Origin: Nageia nagi
Taxonomy: Eukaryota; Pinophyta
Assembly (NCBI GenBank): GCA_050084985.1
Contig: JBITNC010000001.1
Location: 191,890,001 to 191,954,000, forward strand
DNA length: 64,000 bases
Direction: 5' to 3'
Shown: positions 36,852 to 48,224 of the stretch, one piece after another
Position numbering within the stretch: position 1 is the stretch's first letter
How the letters are laid out: the number at the start of each line of letters is the position of its first letter
The notes under the pieces: model-generated
What the model was told of the DNA's origin: nothing
Databases searched by the model: none
The model's input: the letters and a program-made list of their open reading frames with translations, nothing else
Program-made: the position numbers and the translations under genes

Positions 36852-37399
36852 TTTTAAATATTATGCATTTTACATGATACGATTTCAAAAATACCTTTTA
36901 TATTTTTTTGATTAAGTTAGAGCGATTGATTTTTACGGATCAAAAAACTGGTACATAGTTCTTAGATACAATGTTCTTCAAACTCAAAAACTTCAAAGTC
37001 CACCATAAGGCACTAACCTTTGCTTATCTCTAATGCTTACTAACACTTTGAAACATAAAAATTACCTTAGCTACGTATAATAATTATAAAGCAATGAAAC
37101 ACCAAAAACTTATTACCTTTTTGCTAGAACTTCTAAATAGAGATCATCTACACTAGCTACTCCTCAAGTGCCTCCTTGATCATCCCCTAAATCTTATCAA
37201 TCTAGACATACAGGGGTTTGCGCTCGAATTGTTAGAGGTAGATTATATTAACATCCACTGGAGGCCAACTGATATATGGGACGAACAATTTTTAGTAGGC
37301 TATTACATAGCATGTATGTCTCATACTGGGAATGGAACACAAGTTACAAGTCGTAGCAAGATTAACACATGACCAACTCAACCAACAATCGAGTATTTC
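36852..37399. other. Unassigned spacer
   Basis: AT-rich, with no repeat or motif I can name. It separates two coding-like relics on opposite strands. Confidence 0.4.
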
Positions 37400-37745
37400 C
37401 TAGAGGGAATCCAACTCTCTTGTTAATAATCCCCCTACTTGTGCTTTCTTAGGCATTTTCTTCTTCATTTTCCTAGATTGTGTCTTCTTCACACTATCTA
37501 TAGATTCGATATCTTCATCCACCACCAAAGGAGGTTTGTTCACTGACTTCCTCTAGGACCTTCTCCAAATAGTATCATCCTCCTTTTTTTGCTTCACTTT
37601 CTTTTTCTCCATATGCTCCTATAAGGGTAATTGCTTCATTAACTTTTTCATATACTCAATGTGTGCCATGAGGTCTTTGAGGTTGCCACTCCAACCTTGT
37701 TTCCTTGTCATGAACTTGGATACTGCTAAGAACAAATGTTGGTGC
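37400..37745 (-). pseudogene. Lys-rich coding relic, minus strand
   Basis: Read on the minus strand, one frame gives about 115 codons of protein-like sequence: SKFMTRKQGWSGNLKDLMAH, then IEYMKKLMKQL, EHMEKKKVKQKKEDDTIWRR and SVNKPPLVVDEDIESIDSVK, ending LTRELDSL before a stop at 37,400. Two in-frame TAG codons interrupt it. The Lys-rich, partly acidic composition looks like a nuclear or DNA-binding protein tail but matches no family that I can name. It sits next to the plus-strand relic at 36 kb and the octapeptide-repeat ORF at 38.3 kb. Confidence 0.4.
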
Positions 37746-37920
37746 AAGGCATATTCGATCAAAAATACCTGTTATATATTAGACTATACTTTTTAGTAAT
37801 ATTTTATTAATGATATTATATGCTTATATTGATGGATGATATTTATAATTTATGGTATTTTTTGTTATAATTATGAATGATAGTTTATGGTTTTATTGAT
37901 GAATAAATGATAGTTATATG

Positions 37921-38125
37921 GTTGCATATATAATTGATTTTATTACTTAATAAAAAATAAAATAAAAACATATGAACATGCATTTGGAATTTAAAAACTG
38001 CACTTTACCATCCAATGTTTAGTTGCATACATAATTAATTTTATTACTTAATAAAAAATAGAAGTAAACAATATGCACCTGCATTTGAGATTCAAAATGT
38101 GGTAGTGCACTATATTATTTAATGT
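37921..38125. repeat. ~108-bp tandem duplication
   Basis: GTTGCATATATAATTGATTT at 37,921 recurs as GTTGCATACATAATTAATTT at 38,029, each followed by TATTACTTAATAAAAAATA and a diverged remainder. This is a two-copy direct repeat. Confidence 0.75.
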
Positions 38126-38321
38126 TCTTGATTTGTTTGAAGTACTTTTTCATCATTGCTTTTACCTCTGCCTACATAGGAAATACAAAAAAATATTATT
38201 TTTGTGAGCATTGATTTTTATCAAACTGTAAAATAAGAAAAACAACTTCTGATTCATTAGAAAATTGTAAAAAAATAAAAATACCTTACAAGTTAGAGTT
38301 AGGATTTGATGTTGGATTCAA

Positions 38322-38663
38322 TTAATAAGTCTTTTGAGCCCTATTGAACGATATGGCTTTAGCCCTATTGAACGATATGGATTTAGCCCTATTGAACAAA
38401 ATAGCTTTATCCTTATTGAACAACATGGCTTTAGCCCTACCGAATGATATGGCTAATCCACTTTGAAAATTTTTTAGCACTTCTGCATTTACAAAAATGT
38501 GGTGTCCATTCACAAATTTGAACAATTTCTTAATACTTAATATACATAAAAATAAATCATATTCAGTTGAGTAAATCATAAAAATATCAATCCACAAATT
38601 TTTTAAAATTTCTTCAAGACTCAATATACATAAAAATAAATTATCCTTAGCTGAGTAACTCAA
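38322..38663 (-). CDS. ORF with five octapeptide repeats, unidentified
   Basis: A minus-strand frame of 113 codons. The C-terminal 40 residues are five repeats of an eight-residue motif (SFNRAKAI type), encoded by a 24-bp minisatellite at 38,338-38,457. The N-terminal part also contains a diverged duplication (NLFLCILSLEEILK and DLFLCILSIKKLFK). The frame begins without an ATG, so it may be an exon or a chance frame opened by in-frame repeats. I cannot name a function. The short and long repeats both keep frame, which favours a once-coding origin. Confidence 0.35.
   Translation of the reverse strand: MSYSAKDNLFLCILSLEEILKNLWIDIFMIYSTEYDLFLCILSIKKLFKFVNGHHIFVNAEVLKNFQSGLAISFGRAKAMLFNKDKAILFNRAKSISFNRAKAISFNRAQKTY
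38338..38457. repeat. 24-bp minisatellite, five copies
   Basis: Five head-to-tail 24-bp units of the form GCCCTATTGAACGATATGGC plus four bases. Units one and two are almost identical; units three to five have drifted. It encodes the octapeptide repeat of the minus-strand ORF. Confidence 0.9.
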
Positions 38664-38984
38664 AAAAACATCATCCCTAAAAAATACAATAAAAATTTAA
38701 ATATCAAAATTTGGTAGATCCCAAGATTCTTCCAAATCTTCGATATCGACATCACCAACAATTTTTGATGCCCCTCCCTTGTTTGATCACCAACACTATT
38801 GCAATCTTCAAACTCTATATTTATACCTATGATTAGTAATGCTTATTCTTGATACAATGCTTTACCACATTGCCAAAGACCTTTCATAAGGAAAATTATT
38901 CATTTGTTGTAAATACAATTTTAAATAATTTCCAACTTTTTATTCAATATGTGATGAAGTTTATTCTTTATAAAAGTTATTGAA

Positions 38985-39300
38985 TTTATAAGCACCAAGT
39001 AGACATAGTAACATATCCAATTTACATTTTATTGGTATTTTGATAATGAAGTTAAAATTCTCCTCAAGATATCTTACACAAATCACAATATTTAATTTAC
39101 AAGAAACCAAGTAGAAATATCCATGCACCTAATTCAATTTTATGGGTATCTTGGTAGTGAAGTTTGAAGCTCCCTCATGATAACCTATATAAACCATAAC
39201 ATTTAATTTATGAGCACCAAGTAGACACATCCACACATTAAATTAATATTTTATGGGTATTTTGGTAGTGAAGTTTAAATTTTACTTAAGATAATTTGCA
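38985..39300. repeat. ~100-120-bp direct repeats, three copies, related to the 39-41 kb duplication
   Basis: The motif (GC)ACCAAGTAGA, followed about 45 bp later by TTTTATGGGTATTTTGGTAG-type sequence, occurs near 38,991, 39,110 and 39,210. Related copies recur inside the larger duplication at about 39,885 and 40,975. All copies are diverged. Confidence 0.7.
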
Positions 39301-39460
39301 TGGACAAGAAGATCAACAATGCATGTATAATGATTCATCCTAGAAATAATGTAATAAGAATTGCTCACTTTATTAAATTATTCACAAGTCAAATTAACAC
39401 ATAGAAATGTTATAATGTAAGGGTCTATTTGAAAGTGCTTAATAATATCAAATAGTTTTA

Positions 39461-41220
39461 TGACATCTTTGTTGCAGCTATGAATTATATATTCTCTAAT
39501 CATTGCATTATGTGAAACTATATCTAGGATTTAATTACATAAGCATGCAAAAAGTTATTAGGTAATTGAGATAAACTTGGTTGCAATACATCATTTCCCA
39601 CTTAAAGGTTATTCACAACACTTTTTGAAAAAATAAAATGGAACGTGATTTCTTATCTACTTGAAAGCATGCTCCATGTTGTTTTAAAATACTCTTTACA
39701 TCTTACATTAGTTTGCATCACCAATAATCTCCACAATAACATTCTCCATGTTTGAAATGCAATTTCCTACTTTAAAATTAATACTTGAATGTAAAACATA
39801 AGATGCAACATATTTAGGCTTCAATGAAAAAGAGATTATTACCATAAACACCCTTATTCCTACATGTTTATGTGATTTGCAAGCACCAAGTAGATACATT
39901 CACACACCCAATTAGGTTTTATGGGCATTTTGGTAATAAAATTCAAAGCTTCATCAAGATATCATGCACAACTAAGCTAGTCTAAAATACATGCATAATG
40001 CTAGTGCATATCTTATTATCATTGCAATCCATGAAATTGTATTTGCATCATGCATCTTGTCAAATAATTATCGATCTTTGTATATTTTAATGACATCGTT
40101 GTTGTAGCTATGAATTATATATCATCTACTCATTGCATTTTATGAAACTATATCTAGGTACTTAATTAGGTGAGCATGTGAAAAGTTATTGCGTAATTAG
40201 AGATAAGTTGGTTGCAATATAGTTATTGCTATTGGAAATTGTAATGTAATATTTATTATATAATATTTCTCTTTAATGTAAATTCACTTAATGCTTAAAG
40301 TATCTTTAGATACTTTAAAGCATTAATGGAATAAAAATAGAAAGAGGAATAAATATAGAAACACCTTTACCTTTACCCTTTGGTAAAAAGAAGGTTAAAG
40401 GGTGGGTTAGTTATTATAAATAGAGAGGTACTCCTCTCATTATGTAAACTTGATCTAACTTGATAAAGTATGGTAATGCTTTGATGTACAGTTGTAGGAG
40501 AGTTATCTTCTAAGAAAGTAGAATGATGGTTCGAAGTGGATGTACTCCCAAGAGATGGAGGAACCACTATACATCATGTGTTATCTTTTATGTGATTGTT
40601 TCTTATTTTTGATAGATGGATGAATGGTAGATCCATTGGAAAACTTCAAGGTGATCTTGATTATATGGAATCCTTCAATGCCATTAATTACACACTTAAA
40701 GGTTATTAAAAATACTTTTTTAAAAAATAAAATGGAACATGGCTTCTTATCTACTTAAAAGCATGATCCATGTTGTTTTGAAATAATATTTACTATCTTG
40801 CATTACTTTGCATCACCAATAATCTCCATAAGAACATTCTCCATGTTTGAAATGCAATTTCCTACCTTAAAATTAATATTTGAAAGTAAAACATAAGATG
40901 CAACGTATTTAGGCTTCAATAAAAGGATTATTACCATAAACACCCTTATTCCTACATGTTTATATGATTTGAAACCACAAAGTATATACATTCACACACG
41001 CCAATTAAAGTTTTATGGGCATTTTGTTAATAAAGTTCAAAGCTTCCTCAAGATAGAATGCACAACCAAGATAGTCTAAAATTCATGCATAATGTAGTAT
41101 TTATAGAAAATCCATTTTATGCATATCTTATGATCATTATGGTCCATGAAATTGTATTTGCATCATGCATTTATCAAATAATTATCATCCTTATGTATTT
41201 AAATATTGGTATGTGTTCAT
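39461..41220 (+). repeat. Direct segmental duplication, one copy split by a solo LTR
   Basis: Copy 1 (about 39,461-40,090) and copy 2 (about 40,091-41,220) share landmarks in the same order: GACATC.TTGTTG.AGCTATG, TGAAACTATATCTAGG, GGTTGCAATA, CACTTAAAGGTTATT, CATCACCAATAATCTCCA, and TAAACACCCTTATTCCTACA. Copy 2 is longer only because a 448-bp LTR (40,230-40,677) lies between GGTTGCAATA and CACTTAAAGG. I find no open frame or family for the unit. The copia element at 41,243 begins just after copy 2. Confidence 0.85.
40230..40677 (+). mobile_element. Solo LTR of the TATTGGAAATTG copia-like family
   Basis: It starts TATTGGAAATTGTAATG and ends TGGAATCCTTCA. It matches the two LTRs of the 52.2-55.6 kb element along its length, including an inner palindrome at 40,288-40,326. 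The flanks ATTGC and ATGCC are an imperfect target-duplication match. The paralogous site in duplication copy 1 (about 39,596) lacks it. No internal element sequence is present. Confidence 0.8.
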
Positions 41221-41242
41221 AGGGGGAATTATAGCTTGATAA

Positions 41243-41731
41243 TGTTGGAATGTATATTGTATTATTGTAAAGGTTTTATAATAATCTTCTATGTAAGTTC
41301 ACTGATACTTATAGGTATCATTTGATACCTTAATTATTTACATGAATATGATAATGTAACTTGTCCTACACTCCATGTCATGAGCATGCCCCTTGGGTAA
41401 AAGGATGTGCATGTCATGCTTTTGTACATTAGGTAAAAAGGTGATTCCAAAGAGGAATTTTGAGCTATAAATAGAAGGTTCCTCTCTTGATCATATACCA
41501 ATTTATGGAGTAAAGTTATGCTATAGAATAGTGTTTAACAAAAAGTTTAGAAGGATTGTAAGAGTTCATATTGGTGAATAAAGTGAGATCTAGTTAGTGG
41601 ATGTACTCCTAGTTAGAGGAACCATTTACATCTTGTGTTATGTTGTGAGATTGCTTTATGAGTCATTTAGATTTTTTGTAAGCTTTTAAGAGATATTAGT
41701 GTTTAGAATTTTGTTAGTGTTAGTTTCTTCA
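41243..41731 (+). mobile_element. 5' LTR of the copia element
   Basis: It starts TGTTGGAATGTATATTG and ends AGTGTTAGTTTCTTCA, and aligns along its whole length with 48,960-49,450. It carries a short U3 palindrome AGGTATC...GATACCT at 41,313-41,330 and a TATAAATAG box near 41,467 (GAGCTATAAATAGAAGG). Confidence 0.9.
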
Positions 41732-41734
41732 AAT

Positions 41735-41746
41735 TTGCATTAGAGC
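41735..41746 (+). other. Primer-binding site, decayed initiator-Met type
   Basis: TTGCATTAGAGC begins three bases after the 5' LTR. The usual plant site complementary to initiator tRNA-Met is TGGTATCAGAGC; this copy differs at three positions. Confidence 0.65.
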
Positions 41747-44600
41747 TCCTTGGAGGCTCCTCTTCACTTCCTTGGTTTGGAAACTCATCTTCAACTTGGA
41801 GGTCTTTATAGTTCATCCAATCTTCATTGGTTAGGTAAAACTATTAGAAGGTATAACCTCCTATTTTTTTTAATACCTCTTTTATGTGTTGCAATTTCTC
41901 ATTGAAAATTTGTGAATCATTATATTGCTATGCAACTTTACTAACATATATGCTAGTTCATTTTTTTGCAATTATATATATAGCAATATAGTGCAATTGT
42001 GGTTTATACTAAATTTTTTATGTTAATTACATTTTTTTATGCAAAATTGATCTATTATTGCTATAATGGCTATCAAAATTTATATTATTTTATTTTTCTT
42101 GCAATTATTTACAAATTAATTATTAAAATTGTAAAATTTTGTTAAATCAACTTTTTTTTTATACAACATTGGTGAGTATTGCAAAAATATATGTAATTTT
42201 TTAGGTTTTTAGCATAAAAAGAAGGGGTAATTACATTTTTTTGTTGTTACAAGACAACCTTTTACAAATCTCATTATTTTCCCAAATTAAAAAAAAACAA
42301 ATAATAATAAGATTTTTTAAAGGTTGCCAACTTCTATCTCCCAATCATGGCCTTTATGGTCCTATCCTTCATTGCTTTGATGTCACCTAAGAGATTTTCC
42401 TTGTTCCAAGGAGGGAGATGCCTCTTATCATAGGGTTGAGAGAGTTTGCATCATACTACGAAGGGCATCATATGAGGCTAGTTTCATAAAGTAATGATGT
42501 CGAGACCCTCTATGTGGGCATTCTAGGTTTACTCAACTTCAAAGGGTAGAAGAAGGAATGTTGGGCTCACATGACCCTCATGGCTAGTCTGTACAAACCC
42601 CACACCTCTCTCCTCCCATAATCAATAGCATGGTAGAGTGTTGGTAGAAGTTTTTTTTTAATCACACAGCACTCCATGCCCTTGCATAATGCTCCCATCA
42701 TGTCATGCTCCTCCCACCTCCTCACATGGATACATAAACCTCTGATCTCCCTCCTTCGATGCCCTCAGCCACTTGTGCATAGTAGGACCTCCTTGCTACT
42801 GCTTTTACATCATAAAATAATCTTTCAAATTTATCTATACCACATTACTTGGGTACAACAAATATTGCATTGCATGCCAACTTCAAGAAATATATCCATA
42901 TGTACACATGCATTGTTAGACACATACATACATGTATGAAACCAAAGTTCAACCTTAGCATATATCATTTTTTTTCTCCTCTAACTTGTCTCTATGTGGA
43001 CCCCTCTAAATTTACATTTTTTATTTTTTATTACTTCCCTTCTACCCCCTCCATTTAATTTCTTGATGATCTTTTTCTCCTTCCTTGCAAGCAATACTTA
43101 TTACAATTTTTTTTTTGGTAATGGATGCCCACACCCTTCTTCTCCATTAATGAGTGTCATAACTCATTAATATTTTTCTAACTTAGAGTAGCATTTGAGA
43201 TAAACTTAAATGATGACCTATTTCAGTATCTTGGAGAAAGGATCTTTTAGGGGCTACTTCAATATTTTAGTTAAAATTATTTTTCACAAAATTTTTGAGT
43301 TAACATGACAAGGGAATAACTTTTACTTACAAAGGCATTTGTTTAGAGAATTTTTTAAAAAGCCTAGAAGTAATTTTTTTTAAATCTTGATGATTATAGA
43401 TATTATGAACTTTTTATTTTTTATTTTATAAAAGTTTCAATACTTGGAAGTAATCTTTAATCATGAAATTACTTAGTTCAAATTATATTTTTTAGTTAAA
43501 ATTATAATGTTAAACTAGCATACTTATTCAAGTATTTATTGAAGGGGATACATTTTAAGTAAATAAGGGGGAGATTTTATGATTCTTTACTTAATTTACT
43601 AGATCCTCATATTGCATATATTTTAATTCTTATGCAAAGATGGACTTGGAAATAATGCATGCTAAGTATTTATCTTTTTTTTTCATAGTTGATGAACTTG
43701 TGCAAACTATGGAAATGATGCATGTTTAGAAACTTTTATGACTCTCTAAGTTTTTCTTATGCAAAGTTATGAATGAACTTGTGCAAATTATTTATTTTTT
43801 TTCTTATGCAAAGTATGGAATGGACTTGTGCAAAATAAGGAATGATGTAATATTTCCTTTAGGGTTTAGTAAACAAAACCCATTGGACTCTTAGGTTCCA
43901 CATTATGAACAGATGATATTTTTTTATGCATTTTACTTCATGTTTCCCTTTTTTCCTTTATTTACTTATACAAAATTGCAAACATTGATTGAGCAACCCC
44001 TTAAAATGAACATATCTGCATGTACATTTTGCAACATGACTTGTTTGGGGAGCCATGAAGTGAGGATAGATATATTGGAGCCTTTAAATCCGATGATCCA
44101 AATGGTGAAAAGTTCATACTTCTCAATAACCCCTAAGTCTTTTGTTGTTCTGAACATAACTTTAATAGGTGGATAGGTATGTGTGTAGTGATACCACATG
44201 TTCGCATGTCCATTCAAGATTATCCTGATAACCTAGGAGGACATCATGAAATCTAATCAAAATTAATAATTTGGTCAATCCAATATACATCATAACCTTG
44301 GAAAATAGTAAGTATTCTCCTTGTGAGAGTATAATACTACCAAGGCAAACTAGTTGAGGATTGGTAGTACTTGGACTCCTCTTGTGTGGGCATCCAAGTG
44401 AAGGCTTAATTTTAAATAAGAAAAATAGGCCTCAACAATGTCACTCTACATCTACAATTCTTAGTGATGACAAAAGTGTTTGGGTACATGGGATGTATAT
44501 TTGAGTTGTAAAATATTTACACTTGTGAATAAAATCAAGCATTCTTAGTTAAATGTAACATGCAATTTTATTTGTTAAACTACATGCTTATTTTTTTCAC
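41747..44600 (+). other. Long noncoding leader of the copia element
   Basis: There is no copia coding signal between the primer site and Gag. At 42,310-42,640 the sequence is less AT-rich and looks foreign to the flanks, but I cannot identify it. At 43,620-43,850 the motif CTTATGCAAAG..TGGA.TT..GTGCAAA recurs three or four times imperfectly. A plus-strand frame at 43,913-44,176 shows no family motif. A nested insertion is possible, but I see no LTR or inverted-repeat ends for one. Confidence 0.5.
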
Positions 44601-45250
44601 ATTCTTATGTAGCAAATGGAGAATCCTTTAACCCAAACACATACTTAATGGTTCAACTTTGGTATTTGGGAAACCTTAGATGAGAGCTAAATTACATGCA
44701 AGAAAAATTGGTAAATAGTGAATGGAAACCTTGTCCCTCCTATAGATGAGAAGGCATTAGAGGCTTACAACATGAAGAATAAGTTGGAAACCTCCATGAT
44801 CTTCATGCAATTTCAAATTTTAGAAACTTTATGATGGTTATAAAAATAAAGATTGATAATAAAGAGTCTTCTTCTTTAAGAACATTTCTAGCTCCTTTTG
44901 AAGCATGAAGAAACCCTTAACAAAAAGGTGTTGATTTCTTCTTCTAAAGGATATTAATGTTGCTCTTGGAGTAACCAAAACTCCTTTAAAGAAGAAGTTC
45001 AACCTTCAAAAGAAATCTTATCCTTCTTCTTCCAAAGGTTTGAGAAAAGAGACAATGGCAACAATAACAACAACAATAGGAACAATAGTAACAATAACCA
45101 CTTTAAGCAAAAAGATGGAAAAGGTAAAATAAAAAATCCATATCCTAAGGAAAAGCTTGATGGTAATTGTAACTATTGTGGCATCCAAGGTCACAAAGAT
45201 TTTATTGATACAAAAATAAAAGAGAGGAAAAGAACAAAGGTAATGGAAAT
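44600..45250 (+). pseudogene. Copia Gag with zinc knuckle, degenerate
   Basis: The readable part runs from about 44,615 through several stops. An Asn-rich stretch (about 45,050-45,105, from AAC repeats) leads to CNYCGIQGHKDF at 45,168-45,203. This is the CX2CX4H part of a retroviral-type zinc knuckle whose final Cys is missing. Most of the capsid domain is too decayed to recognise. Copia protease motifs follow within 150 bp, so the assignment rests on the knuckle and gene order. Confidence 0.7.
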
Positions 45251-45319
45251 ATAAAGAACTTCAAAGGAAAAAAAGAATATTCAAGCTAATTTTGCTATGT
45301 GATGTACTCCATGTCTCAC

Positions 45320-45540
45320 ACTTTTTCATCTAATTGGATTGTTGACTCTAGTTGCATTAATCACCTATGCTTTGAAAATAAAAAGTTTGAAAACTTTCAC
45401 AGTATAGAAAAGATGGGGTTGTGATAGGTGATTACTCTACCCTTGAAGTCCAAGGAATTGAGAATGTGTTGATTCATCGAAAGATTTTTAATAATGTGGT
45501 CTATATTCTAAGTTTAGGATAAACCTTCTCTCCATAATCT
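45320..45540 (+). pseudogene. Copia protease, active site degraded
   Basis: WIVDSSCINHLCF at about 45,336 corresponds to the WIVDSGATHHMC block of copia proteases. The catalytic Asp is kept, but the Gly-Ala after Ser has become Ser-Cys. The frame is broken by stops soon afterwards (near 45,425). It sits between the zinc knuckle and the pre-integrase domain, as expected. Confidence 0.7.
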
Positions 45541-45659
45541 AAGTTGCTAGAAAAGGGTACTCTTTTGGTTTGACTCTCAATCTTGGTGCATTAAGAAAGG
45601 CTTTGCCATGTTGGTTAAAGATTAGTGAAAGATGATCTCTATATTATAGATCAAGTTCT

Positions 45660-46700
45660 ATAAAAGATGTGTCTTGCTACAAGTATGTGTTCTAGAGGTA
45701 ATATTTGGTACCAACATTTAGGGCATCTTAACTACAAGAGTATTCAAATTATAAAATTCAATAACTTATGGAAGGTTTTACCTTCAATTTCTCCTTTGAT
45801 TGGTCTATATGAGAAGTGCATTCTTGGTAAGATGCATAGATAAAAATTTGAAAAAGATAAGGCAACAAAGTATCTCAACCTCTTAAACTTATGCATTCAG
45901 ATTTGATGGGTCTATTTTAGACTAAGTTGCTTGAAGGAGCATCTTATGTCTTGACCTTCATTGATGAATTTATTAGGATGACCTTTGGTATCTACTTGAG
46001 CACAAGGATCAAGCCTTTGAAAGTTTTAAGATTTTTAAAAACTTTGTTGAGAATCAAACTAACCTTAAAATTAAGATGTTGAGATCAAATAATGGGGGAG
46101 AATATAATAGTAATGAGTTCAATGATTATTATGCTAAGTATGGAATCAAAAGGTAGTTTATGATTTCTTACACTTCTTAATAGAATGGTGTTGTTGAAAA
46201 AAAAAATAGGATAATTATAGAGATGGCTAGATGCATGCTAAGTAATCTTCCTAGTTTCTTATAAGGTGAAGTTTACGTACTGCTATTTACACCTTGAATA
46301 GGTGTCTCACAAAAGCTGTTTAGGGTAAAACTCCTTTTGAGACATGATTAAAAAGAAAATCTAACATTTCACATCTTAGGGTGTTTAGTTGTAAGCATTC
46401 TCGTACATTATCTTTGGAAAAAGGAAGAAGTTAAATAAAAAAGTTAAAAATTGCATCTTTGAGGGTTATAATAGTCAACATAGAGGCTACAAGCTCTACT
46501 CTTCATATTACAAAGCCATATTTATTTAAATATGTAAAGTTTAATGAACTTTATGAAGAATCTACTTATAATAAGGATGTTAATGATCTAGAGAAATTTT
46601 AGTTGCATCTAGCTAGATAGATTTTGATGTAGATAAGTCACCTTAGGAATAAAACTCTCCAACTCAAAGGGTAACAAGGAGCATGACTTTGAACAAATCT
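45660..46700 (+). pseudogene. Copia pre-integrase and integrase, degenerate
   Basis: WYQHLGHLNYKSIQ (about 45,707) is the HLGH block of the pre-integrase zinc region. The core appears as LRSNNGGEYNSNEF (about 46,079) followed by YGIKRQFMISYTS, then QQNGVVEKKNR and EMARCMLSNLPSFL. In active copia elements the first block is SDNGGEY; here the catalytic Asp is Asn. TAG and TAA stops break the frame several times (for example in the SYTSQQNG stretch). It catalysed insertion in the ancestor and produced the GATAA duplication seen at the ends. Confidence 0.85.
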
Positions 46701-47560
46701 TTATTTACCAATATTGATAATAAGCATAGCCCTTAACATTCAAAAAATCTTCTAAGCATGAGTGCTTGATGAAAGCCATGAAAGTGAAGTATAAGGTGCT
46801 TATAAAAAATAAAACTTGAGATTTGGTTCCTTATCTCAATGAGAAGAATGTGATAGGCAATAAGTGGATCTTCAAGTTCAAATTCAATTCTATTGAAGAT
46901 ATTAAGAAATACAACGCAAGTTTAGTAGTCAAAGGTTTTGCTTATAAATACAGTGTAGATTATGAGGAAACCTTTGCTCCTATGGCAAAGATGCCTATTG
47001 TGAAAATTATTTTTGCTCTTTCTATAGCTCAAAGATGGAAATTTTTTCAACTTAACATAAATAGTGCATTTCTCAATGGTAACTTAGATGTGGAAAATAT
47101 TCATAAATCAACCAAAAGGATTTATTATGAAAGGTAAATAATCCTTTATGTGCAAGCTAAAAAAGTCATTGTATGGACTTAAGCAAGCACCTAGATCCTG
47201 GTACAAGAAGATTTCAAGGTATTTTGTAGACATTGTTTCTCCAAGTGCTTTTTAGATGTTAATTTATATGTGCTCACTCAAAGAAAAGGTATGGTATTAT
47301 TCTTTTTATGTGGATATCTTCTAATAACTAAGAACAATGATAAAATCATTCAAGAGTGCATATCTAAACTTAAGGGTAATGTTTGAAATGATTGATCTTG
47401 GTCTCTTGCACTACTATCTTAGAATACAAGTGTATCAATACAAGGATTGTACTTATCTTAGTCAATCTAAGTATATATCAGACATCTTGCAAAAGTTTAG
47501 AATGGAAAAATATAAATATATTATGATCCCAATCTTTCTTAGAATCACTATTTCTCTAAT
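46700..47560 (+). pseudogene. Copia reverse transcriptase, degenerate
   Basis: The longest clean piece (46,823-47,137) reads KNVIGNKWIFKFKFNSI, KYNASLVVKGFAYKY, VDYEETFAPMAK and WKFFQLNINSAFLNG, all diagnostic of plant copia RT. Downstream, after a frame slip, come [18 protein letters not shown] (about 47,160), a damaged YVDD region near 47,310 (YVD then Ile), and FEMIDLGLLHYYLRIQVYQ. At the start, a TGG of the KNKTWDLVP block has become TGA (about 46,817). The damaged YVDD box and frameshifts make it inactive. Confidence 0.9.
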
Positions 47561-48200
47561 CTCTAACTCTCAGTTGGCTAATGCTATAATTATAGGCAAT
47601 TAATTGTAGTATTTTGTATTTGACTATTTATAAGCCAAACATTACCTTTGTAATGAATTTGATGGCATAATTCATGCAAAATCATGTGTTGAGCACTTAA
47701 TATTGTTAAACAAATCTTGAGGTATGTTGCAAGGACTAAGGATCTTGCTCTCAAGTATTCTAAGTTGCCCTCATTTATTCTCTCTGGATTCTTAGATTTT
47801 AACTATGGAAGAGATAGAGATGACAAGAAATCAACCTTTACATATGTATTTAGCATTGGTTCAAGAGCCATATCTTAAGCTTTTAAGAAGTAGTATACTA
47901 TTTCTCTTTCCACTATAGAAGTTGAATACCATGCACATTTGTTGTAGCTTAAGAAGCTATTTGGCTAAGGCATCTTCTAAAAGAAATTGGATATGAGCAA
48001 TTGGCTCATATTTGATTTCTTTATATAATAAATTGGTTATTTATTTGGCTAAGAATCTTATGTCTATTAGAGAATAAAACACGTAGAAATATAAGAAATT
48101 TTTTGATAGCATCATACACCTAGAGTATTTTTCATCCACCTTTAACTCACTAATTTGTTCACCAAGCCACTCCTAAAAGCTTAATTTTGTAAGTTTAGGG
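47560..48200 (+). pseudogene. Copia RNase H, degenerate
   Basis: The plus strand reads LANAIIIGN-type sequence, then HVLSTLNIVKQILRYVARTK (about 47,690) and FLDFNYGRDRDDKKSTFTYV (about 47,790). SIGSRAIS follows, and an LSTIEVEYHA stretch corresponds to LSSTEAEYVA. Near the end come an LAKNL and RIKHVEI stretch and then LTNLFTKPLLKA, matching the RTKHIEI and LADIFTKPL blocks at the Pol C-terminus. Many stops are present. Confidence 0.85.
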
Positions 48201-48224
48201 ATGCTATCAAGTTGGTAAAGTTAC

